NCBI GenBank assembly: GCA_021772705.1
Contig: JAJFLN010000478.1
Span: 1-7,639 of the forward strand
Source: Candidatus Cloacimonadota bacterium
GTDB lineage: Bacteria; Muiribacteriota; UBA6191; JACPRK01
Length of the DNA stretch: 7,639 nt
Direction: 5' to 3'
Each line of letters begins with the position of its first letter. Position 1 is the first letter of the stretch. A model generated the notes under the pieces. The model ran no database searches and was not told the DNA's origin. It saw only the letters and a list, made by a program, of their open reading frames with translations. Below, in pieces: positions 1 through 4,840 of the stretch. The translations under genes were made by a program, and so were the position numbers.

Positions 1-132
1 CACCGGGAACAGAGCTACTCGGTTGCGGTGGAACCGGGGTCTTCGCACCCCGGAGCACCCAATGGGCGGATCGTGATCACCCAGGGGGTCGCGCATACGC
101 GCGTGCGCGCGTGCGCGCGACCCCCTGGGTGA
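1..132 (+). CDS. C-terminal fragment of a possible RskA-like anti-sigma factor
   Basis: Frame 1 is open from the first base to a TGA at 130-132, giving 43 residues whose beginning lies outside the window. The stretch YSVAVEP...GAPNGRIVITQG (residues 6-29) resembles the end of anti-sigma-K factor (RskA) C-terminal domains, which typically read like 'VSVEPAGGSPTGxPTGPVVxxG' and stop soon afterwards. If that is right, the missing part would be an extracytoplasmic domain following one membrane segment and a sigma-binding N-terminus. The last 14 residues (VAHTRV...RPPG) are encoded entirely by a palindrome at 77-132 and look like an appended tail, since RskA proteins usually end near the final Gly. 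A 7-bp hairpin (CCGGGGT/ACCCCGG, 34-53) lies within the coding part. The family call rests on a short motif read by eye. That the frame is coding is more likely than not, because the upstream residues read like protein. Confidence 0.42.
   Translation, partial: HREQSYSVAVEPGSSHPGAPNGRIVITQGVAHTRVRACARPPG
77..132. repeat. Long perfect palindrome with nested inner hairpin
   Basis: An 18-base arm (TCACCCAGGGGGTCGCGC, 77-94) is followed by its exact reverse complement at 115-132, separated by 20 bases. The spacer contains a second perfect hairpin, ACGCGC (97-102) with GCGCGT (107-112) around a GTGC loop. The whole element can fold into one almost continuous 24-bp stem interrupted only by AT (95-96) opposite GC (113-114). 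There is no T-run on either flank, so it is not a standard intrinsic terminator, although a stem this stable could stall transcription. The right arm ends exactly on the stop codon of the upstream reading frame. It may be a dispersed REP-like element, but no second copy lies in the window. Confidence 0.9.
90..119. other. Alternating purine-pyrimidine tract, Z-DNA candidate
   Basis: From C90 to G119 all 30 bases alternate pyrimidine and purine without a break, mostly as CG steps with a few CA/TG and one TA step. Such runs are the classical sequence type that adopts left-handed Z-DNA under negative supercoiling. The tract forms the inner stem and loop of the palindrome at 77-132, so the same DNA could extrude as a cruciform or flip to Z-form. 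It lies about 120 bases upstream of mqnE. The alternation is directly visible; any structural behaviour in the cell is inferred. Confidence 0.7.
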
Positions 133-178
133 CATGCACCCCCCTCCGAGGCCCGCCTTCCCCCCGTCTCCTTCGCCG

Positions 179-187
179 TGCTATCCT
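179..187 (+). promoter_or_regulatory. Possible extended -10 promoter of mqnE
   Basis: TGCTATCCT fits an extended -10 (TGnTATnnT). It sits 54 bases before the mqnE start codon, in the 109-base gap that follows the palindrome. No convincing -35 is visible: the best placed hexamer, TTCCCC at 158-163, matches poorly. The same TGCTATnCT core occurs in the candidate promoter at 2985-2993, which modestly supports both. The call is tentative. Confidence 0.3.
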
Positions 188-241
188 CCATCCTCTGGTT
201 CCGGCATCCGCCGGTCCTGCAGAGCATCGAGGTAATCCAGC

Positions 242-1342
242 ATGCAAGCTCTCATCCAGCAATCCAGTCTCAGTGACATCGTGTCGAAGGTAGAGGCTGG
301 CGAGCGGCTCTCCCGAGAGGAGGGAATCCGCCTCTTCGAGTCCGAGGAACTCTACACGCTGGGCTACATGGCCGATCAGGTGCGGCGCAGGAAGAACGGC
401 AGGGTAGCCTACTTCGTGGTCAACCGCCATCTGAATCCCACCAACGTCTGTTACGCTCGCTGCAAGCTCTGCGCCTACGGCGTGACCAAGAAAGACCCCG
501 ATGCCTACACCTACGACCTGGAGGAGGCCCTGACCAAGGCCCGGGCTGCCTGTGCCGAGGATTCCATCACGGAACTGCACATCGTGGGGGGGATGAACCC
601 GGCGCTGCCTTTCGAGTACTACACGGACCTCCTGAGCAGCCTGAAGCAGGAGCTTCCCCAGATTCACCTCAAGGCATTCACGGCTGTGGAGATCGCCTGG
701 ATGGCCAAGCTGACCCGCATGAGCATCCCGAAGGTCATCGAGTTGCTCAAGGAGGCGGGCCTCGACAGTCTGCCCGGGGGAGGGGCGGAGATCTTCGACC
801 CCGAGGTCCGGGAGATCATCTGCGACCACAAGATCGACTCCACGGACTGGCTCGACGTACACCGGGCCGCTCATCAGGCCGGTCTCAAATCCAATGCGAC
901 GATGCTTTACGGCCATGTGGAACGAATCGAACACCGGGTCGACCATCTTCTCGCACTCCGGGAGTTGCAGGACGAGACCGGTGGCTTTCAGGCCTTCATC
1001 CCCCTGGCGTTCCATCCAGAAAACACGGCTCTGGACCATCTGCCCGGACCAACGGGGTTCGACGATCTCAGGACCGTGGCCATCGCCCGCTTGCTCCTGG
1101 ACAACTTCGCCCACATCAAGGCCTACTGGATTCAGATCGGCCTCAAGCTGGCCCAGGTCTCCCTCCATTTCGGCGCCGACGATATCGACGGCACGATCCT
1201 GGAGGAGAAGATCACCCACGCCGCCGGAGCCACCTCGTCAATCGGCGTTCCCAGGAACGACTTGATCGGTCTCATCCAGCAGGCCGGTTTCATCCCGGTC
1301 CAGCGCGACACCGTCTACAACGAGATCCGCCGCTGGGACTGA
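242..1342 (+). CDS. mqnE: Aminofutalosine synthase MqnE (radical SAM)
   Basis: MqnE is the cytoplasmic radical SAM enzyme of the futalosine route to menaquinone. It joins the adenosyl radical to 3-[(1-carboxyvinyl)oxy]benzoate, the MqnA product, giving aminofutalosine. The 366-residue length is normal for the family. The [4Fe-4S] cluster motif CX3CX2C is at C70, C74 and C77 (CYARCKLC). Family signatures follow in order: HIVGGMNP (113-120), KAFTAVEI (144-151), LPGGGAEIF (177-185), KSNATMLYGHVE (216-227) and FIPLAFHP (252-259). LPGGGAEIF is typical of MqnE, although the related dehypoxanthine futalosine cyclase MqnC shares the overall fold. The ATG is preceded by GAGGT (229-233) at an 8-base spacing, which supports this start. 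No other mqn gene is in the window, so the gene stands apart from any pathway cluster here. It converges with the histidine kinase gene across 162 bases. Confidence 0.95.
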   Translation: MQALIQQSSLSDIVSKVEAGERLSREEGIRLFESEELYTLGYMADQVRRRKNGRVAYFVVNRHLNPTNVCYARCKLCAYGVTKKDPDAYTYDLEEALTKARAACAEDSITELHIVGGMNPALPFEYYTDLLSSLKQELPQIHLKAFTAVEIAWMAKLTRMSIPKVIELLKEAGLDSLPGGGAEIFDPEVREIICDHKIDSTDWLDVHRAAHQAGLKSNATMLYGHVERIEHRVDHLLALRELQDETGGFQAFIPLAFHPENTALDHLPGPTGFDDLRTVAIARLLLDNFAHIKAYWIQIGLKLAQVSLHFGADDIDGTILEEKITHAAGATSSIGVPRNDLIGLIQQAGFIPVQRDTVYNEIRRWD

Positions 1343-1384
1343 CCCCCACCGGAAGCTAGTAATCTGGCCAAGTACTTCCTGCTT

Positions 1385-1454
1385 CCGTTCGGCCCGAGCC
1401 TGTCGAGGGCCTCTGGCGGCATCATGCCTGGCCCTCGACAGATGGGCCGAACGG
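1385..1454. repeat. Nested intergenic palindrome between convergent genes
   Basis: The outer arms CCGTTCGGCCC (1385-1395) and GGGCCGAACGG (1444-1454) are exact reverse complements. The inner arms TGTCGAGGGCC (1401-1411) and GGCCCTCGACA (1430-1440) are also exact, separated from the outer pair by a small asymmetric internal loop (GAGCC against GAT). The apical loop holds a third hairpin, GGCAT/ATGCC (1418-1428). The core reads GAGCCTGTCGAGGGC, which resembles the 'GAGCCTGTCGAAGG' palindromic repeats found between genes in many unrelated bacteria (recalled, not searched). Neither side has a T-run, so it is not a standard terminator, though it lies where a bidirectional terminator for mqnE and the kinase gene would be expected. 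CGGAAGC (1350-1356) can pair with GCTTCCG (1381-1387) and would compete with the outer stem. The rest of the 1343-1504 gap shows nothing further. Confidence 0.85.
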
Positions 1455-1504
1455 GAAAAGCTTGCGAACTCGTCGCACAGGTCGCCAGCTACCCGTCTCT
1501 CGGC

Positions 1505-2947
1505 CTATCGCTTGCTCTCCAGGACCTTCCCAATGGACTGGAGGAGCACGTCAAAGGTGGTGGGGCGGGGCAGGCAGAGATTTGCCGCTGAGTTCTCCTC
1601 CAGTCCCTCCCCGAGCAGGATGGTGCGGATCGTCGGATCCAGCAGCCGGAGTTCTCTCAGCAGTGCGTCGCCAGTGCTGTCAGTCAGCTCCATCTCGCTG
1701 ACGACCAGATCGAATTTGCCGGCCATGAACCGGCCGAGGGCATCCCGGTAGCCGATGGCCACATCCACGGAATAGTGCTCCGTGATCAGCACGTCCTCCA
1801 GGGTCTCCAGCCGGGCCTCGTCCTCGTCCACCAGGAGGACTCGCCCTCGGGTGGGCATCCTAAGCGTCTCCCAGGAATCTGCCAGGGGAAGAGAGATCGT
1901 GAAGCAGGTGCCCTTGCCCTCGCCGCTCCGGCACGTGATCTGCCCTCTGTGGCGGATGAGGATTCCGTAGGACTCCGAGAGCCCCAGTCCCGTGCCGGCC
2001 ATGCCCTTGGTGGAGAAGAAGGGATCGAATATCCGCTTCTGCACGTCTTCTGACATGCCGCAGCCGTCGTCCCGGATGGTGATGAGGACCTTGCCCCGAT
2101 CGTGACAGGTGGTGATCTCCAGGCAGCCTCCATGAGGCATGGCATCCAGAGCGTTCAGCACCAGGTTGATCAACACTTCCCTCAGCTCCGAAGCGGCGCC
2201 CATAATCAGAGGCACCTTCTCGAGCCGGGTGGCGATGGTGTACTGCAGTCCCTTCGCCTCGGCCTGTTCCTTCCACCGGGACTGGGTGAATGCCAGGACG
2301 TCTCGGATGAGCTCCCTCATGTCGGCTTCGTGGAAGGGCAGGCCCGTATCCCGCTTCCGGGAGAAGTCCCGGATTCGCTTGACCGTCGCCGTCCCATCCA
2401 GGGCAGCTCGTTCGATCAGCTTCAGGCCCGCCCGTATCCGTTCCATGTCATCGGTTCGGAGCAACAGCTGCGTTCTGCCCAGGATGGATCCCAGGATGTT
2501 GTTGAAGTTGTGAGCCACCCCGCCTGCCATGGTCCCCAGGGCAGAGAGCTTGCGAGACTGCTCGATCTGCTCCATCAGGGCCTTCCCCTCCGTCAAGTCC
2601 CGGCATATCACGACGTAGCCCTCCACCAGCCCGTCGGAAGTGGTCAGGGCGCTGATGCTCGCCCCCAGGGGAATGGCGTCTCCGCTGCTGTTGATGACCT
2701 GAATCTCGTATTGCCGATAGGACCGGGTCGAGATGGGCCGAGAGGACCGAATCCGGTTGATCAGCAGCATCAGCTCCGACAGACCCTCGATCTCGACGAG
2801 CAGGCGGCCCTGGATCTGGCCCTTCTCGCATCTGAGGACCCTCAGTATCTCCGGATTTACGTAGGCAACCTGGGAGGTCACTTCCACAACCATGACTCCG
2901 CTGGTGAGGCTGTCCAGGATGTCTGCCGAGTACCGTAGGGGATCCAT
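1505..2947 (-). CDS. PAS sensor histidine kinase with C-terminal degenerate receiver domain
   Basis: This is a soluble hybrid histidine kinase of 480 residues from the ATG at 2947; a TTG immediately upstream (2950) would add one residue. No membrane segment or signal peptide is seen, so it probably senses a cytoplasmic cue. A PAS domain covers about residues 7-118. The dimerisation/H-box is GGVAHNFNNILG with the phospho-accepting H146. The HATPase part has the N-box (NLVLNALDAM, about 261-270), G1 box DDGCGM (293-298), F-box IFDPFF (306-311) and G2 box GTGLGL (318-323), all intact. A receiver-like domain starts at about residue 369 with its acidic pocket (D374, E375, D376). The phospho-acceptor Asp is replaced by E418 (VVSEMEL), the switch Thr/Ser by G446 and the conserved Lys by R461 (LPRP), and the stretch between the last two is several residues short. 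The kinase core should be active, while the receiver probably cannot take phosphate. No partner response regulator gene is adjacent. The Shine-Dalgarno sequence is weak. Confidence 0.92.
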   Translation of the reverse strand: MDPLRYSADILDSLTSGVMVVEVTSQVAYVNPEILRVLRCEKGQIQGRLLVEIEGLSELMLLINRIRSSRPISTRSYRQYEIQVINSSGDAIPLGASISALTTSDGLVEGYVVICRDLTEGKALMEQIEQSRKLSALGTMAGGVAHNFNNILGSILGRTQLLLRTDDMERIRAGLKLIERAALDGTATVKRIRDFSRKRDTGLPFHEADMRELIRDVLAFTQSRWKEQAEAKGLQYTIATRLEKVPLIMGAASELREVLINLVLNALDAMPHGGCLEITTCHDRGKVLITIRDDGCGMSEDVQKRIFDPFFSTKGMAGTGLGLSESYGILIRHRGQITCRSGEGKGTCFTISLPLADSWETLRMPTRGRVLLVDEDEARLETLEDVLITEHYSVDVAIGYRDALGRFMAGKFDLVVSEMELTDSTGDALLRELRLLDPTIRTILLGEGLEENSAANLCLPRPTTFDVLLQSIGKVLESKR

Positions 2948-2963
2948 CAAACACGTACCGCCA

Positions 2964-2993
2964 TTGAGCCCCGGTCGAGGCAGTTGCTATTCT
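2964..2993 (+). promoter_or_regulatory. Possible promoter for the TPR-glycosyltransferase unit
   Basis: TTGAGC (2964-2969) and TATTCT (2988-2993), 18 bases apart, each match the sigma-70 hexamers at 4 of 6 positions. The TGC just before the second makes it an extended -10 (TGCTATTCT). Transcription would begin near position 3000, giving a leader of about 20 bases that carries the ribosome binding site. The site lies in the short divergent gap between the kinase gene and the TPR gene. No equally good promoter was seen on the minus strand for the kinase gene. Confidence 0.4.
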
Positions 2994-3019
2994 GTGTTGT
3001 GGGAGTGAGAAGGAAAAGT

Positions 3020-3367
3020 ATGAGCGACGAGATCACCCAGTATGGACAGAGGAAGGACCTGGCGGAACTCGAGAAGATCGAGAAACGCCTGGCGGCGGAT
3101 CCCCAGAACCTGGAGCTGATGGACTGGGTGGCCTTCATGTTCTACTCGAACGGTCTTCCCCAGCGGGCACTCGAGTACTACGTCCGTCTGGCCGAAGCCC
3201 GTCCCGGCAATCCAAGCTACGCATACTTCCTGGGAAACCTCCATCACCAGATGGACGACCAACCGGCGGCCCGAGTTTGGTGGGACAAGGTCCTGAGCCT
3301 GGATCTGGAAGGCGAGTACGCAGCCAGGGCACGGCGAAAGCTCGATTCACTCGATAAGGGATCTTAG
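3020..3367 (+). CDS. Small TPR protein
   Basis: This 115-residue protein consists almost wholly of helical repeats and has no signal peptide or membrane segment. Residues about 13-45 (LAELEKIEKRLAADPQNLELMDWVAFMFYSNGLP, broken here only by repeat boundaries) begin a TPR-like array. A second unit runs through RALEYYVRLAEARPGNPSY, and a third through YFLGNLHHQMDDQPAA to the end, each ending in the usual Pro or polar turn. TPRs bind other proteins and have no catalytic role. The ATG at 3020 is preferred over a TTG at 2984 because AAGGA (3010-3014) lies at a suitable distance and the extra residues would overlap the predicted promoter. The stop is 13 bases before the glycosyltransferase gene, so the two are probably co-transcribed and may act together, for example in cell-surface glycan assembly. 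The specific partner is unknown. Confidence 0.8.
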   Translation: MSDEITQYGQRKDLAELEKIEKRLAADPQNLELMDWVAFMFYSNGLPQRALEYYVRLAEARPGNPSYAYFLGNLHHQMDDQPAARVWWDKVLSLDLEGEYAARARRKLDSLDKGS

Positions 3368-3380
3368 CCCAGGCCCGGGT

Positions 3381-4589
3381 ATGAGTCAAACCAGGGACGA
3401 CCCGGAACCCAGCTCCGGTAACGGCTCGCCGCAGGAGACCGTTCCTGCCGTCCTGGCCCGGGCGACTGACGGCACGATCCGGGTTCTCCTGATTCTCTCC
3501 CGTCTCCAGCGAGGCGGCCTGGAGCAGGTCCTCCTCGATGTGGCCCGCTCTCTGTCCAGCAAGGGGTTTCAGTTTCGTGTGGTGGCTCTCACCGGTCCTG
3601 GCGACCGGGACCAGGAGTTTCGCGACGCAGGCGTGGAAGTCCTCCCTCTGGCAGGCCACAGCTCCCTCTCTCCATTCAGCTGGAGGCGAAACCTGAGATG
3701 TCTGGAAGAAGTGGCCGCCGTCATCGAGGAGTGGCGGCCACAGGTGGTCCAGTGTCATCACTTCTTCAGTGGTGTCCTGGGCAGAGTGCCCGCCTGGTCC
3801 CGAGACCTGCCCGTCCTGCAGGCGGAGCACAACTTCTATCTCTGGAAGGGACTGGCTGCCCGGCTGATAGACACCTTCCTCGCCAGGGGTACCACGGCTT
3901 TCCTCGCTCCCTCCCGCGCCGTTGCCTGTCATGTTGCCAGGACCCACGGCGTCGAAGCCGATCGGGTTCATGTCATCCCCAACGGGCTGCAACGACGCAA
4001 GCTCCTGTCCAGGGAGGAGTCCAGAGACGGCCTGGGTCTCCCTCGACCGGGAGTGATGATCGGGTTCCTTGGGCGGCTCACGACCGTCAAGGGTCCCGAG
4101 ATGTTCCTCGAGACGGCCTCTGAACTGGCAGCGACACGGGAGGACCTGGGTTTCGTCGTCATCGGGTCCGGGCCGCTGCTCGGGCTCTGCTGGGAGCTGG
4201 CCGTTCGCCCCGGGTTGCGGGGTCGCGCGTGGATCACGGGCCCCGTTCCGGACGCGGCCAGCATGATCCCGGCCCTGGATCTGCTCGTCTCCTGCTCCTC
4301 CGAGGAGGGCTTCGGTCTCGCCGTGGCCGAGGCGATTCTCGCCGGTGTCCCCGTGGTGGTGCCGGCCCTGCCGGCATTCAGAGAGCTTCTTCCCCATCGG
4401 GAAGAGAGCGGCTTCTACGAACCGGGCTCGGGACCGTCGCTGCTTGCCGCTATCCAGGAGGCCATGAGTCATCGGGAGGAGACCCTCCGCCGGACCGAAA
4501 GAGAGGCCCGGGAGTTGAGACAACGGTTCGATCCTGCCGGGACAGCCGCCTCCTACGAGGCGCTCTACCGGGAGCTTGCCCGGGCGTGA
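3381..4589 (+). CDS. Family 4 (GT-B) glycosyltransferase
   Basis: This is a 402-residue retaining glycosyltransferase of the GT4 / 'glycosyl transferases group 1' type, transferring a sugar from an activated donor to a glycan or lipid acceptor at the cytoplasmic side of the membrane. The first 30 or so residues are polar and probably disordered. The N-terminal Rossmann domain begins at VLLILSRLQRGGLEQV (residues 35-50), with the usual Gly-rich loop. The linker reads VIPNGL (198-203), and the donor-binding domain starts at GFLGRLTTVKGPE (228-240). The EX7E motif is E309 to E317 within EEGFGLAVAEAI, followed by GVPVV (322-326), as expected for the family. The likely product is exopolysaccharide, lipopolysaccharide or a glycolipid, but the sugar cannot be told from the sequence. 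The ribosome binding site is poor (GGG close to the ATG), so coupling to the upstream TPR gene is likely. Its 3' end overlaps the convergent glutaredoxin gene by 25 bases. Confidence 0.93.
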   Translation: MSQTRDDPEPSSGNGSPQETVPAVLARATDGTIRVLLILSRLQRGGLEQVLLDVARSLSSKGFQFRVVALTGPGDRDQEFRDAGVEVLPLAGHSSLSPFSWRRNLRCLEEVAAVIEEWRPQVVQCHHFFSGVLGRVPAWSRDLPVLQAEHNFYLWKGLAARLIDTFLARGTTAFLAPSRAVACHVARTHGVEADRVHVIPNGLQRRKLLSREESRDGLGLPRPGVMIGFLGRLTTVKGPEMFLETASELAATREDLGFVVIGSGPLLGLCWELAVRPGLRGRAWITGPVPDAASMIPALDLLVSCSSEEGFGLAVAEAILAGVPVVVPALPAFRELLPHREESGFYEPGSGPSLLAAIQEAMSHREETLRRTEREARELRQRFDPAGTAASYEALYRELARA

Positions 4590-4840
4590 TCCAGGACTCG
4601 CTCGAGCTTTCTCCTGTCCACGCGATACTTGAAGGCCTTCCGGCCCGCCACGGTGACGACGGGGATCTCCGTTCCATAGAGACGGACCAGATCCGGATCC
4701 TCGTCGATGTTCCTTTCCAGCAACTGGAACGGGTGACGGGCCTGAACTTGCAGGAGCACGTCCCGGGCGTCATGACAGAGGCAGCAGTCCGGACGGGTGT
4801 AGAGGACTACCTCGATCGCGCCCTCCGGAACGGCGGTCAT
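4565..4840 (-). CDS. Glutaredoxin-like thiol-disulfide protein (DUF836 type)
   Basis: This 91-residue thioredoxin-fold protein has the start VVLYTRPDCCLCHDA (residues 11-25), which fits the glutaredoxin-like DUF836 family, whose members typically read 'LYTKPGCHLCDEA'. The redox motif is C19-C20-L21-C22, with an additional Cys (C20) inside the CXXC. The cis-Pro loop is the IPVV in EIPVVTVAG, and the partner strand NIDEDPDL precedes it. It probably reduces disulfides or carries electrons in the cytoplasm; there is no signal peptide. Its ATG shares an ATGA with the stop of the upstream TPR gene (4837-4840), so translation is probably coupled. Its stop falls inside the last codons of the convergent glycosyltransferase. 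A true glutaredoxin assignment with a glutathione site cannot be confirmed by eye. Confidence 0.88.
   Translation of the reverse strand: MTAVPEGAIEVVLYTRPDCCLCHDARDVLLQVQARHPFQLLERNIDEDPDLVRLYGTEIPVVTVAGRKAFKYRVDRRKLERVLDHARASSR

Noticed and set aside
34..53. CCGGGGT/ACCCCGG hairpin as a terminator
   Set aside because: The 7-bp stem has no T-run after it and lies within a reading frame that continues to position 132.
77..132. Palindrome as a CRISPR repeat, attachment site or transposon end
   Set aside because: There is a single copy, no spaced repeats, no integrase or transposase gene and no target duplication in the window.
77..1219. 380-codon open frame on the minus strand opposite mqnE
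   Set aside because: It is a GC-rich antisense shadow of a well-supported gene. Its residues show no domain, and it runs through the palindrome at 77-132.
2102..2938. 278-codon plus-strand frame opposite the histidine kinase
   Set aside because: The kinase boxes on the minus strand are intact. This frame is a codon-bias shadow rich in Gln, Gly and Arg.
1505..2947. Kinase and neighbours as a complete two-component system
   Set aside because: No response regulator with an output domain is present. The attached receiver lacks the phospho-acceptor Asp, so a complete phosphorelay cannot be claimed.
3135..4523. 462-codon open frame on the minus strand opposite the glycosyltransferase
   Set aside because: The composition is low-complexity (Gly, Arg, Pro, Gln). 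The opposite strand encodes a complete GT4 with its motifs, so this is a shadow.
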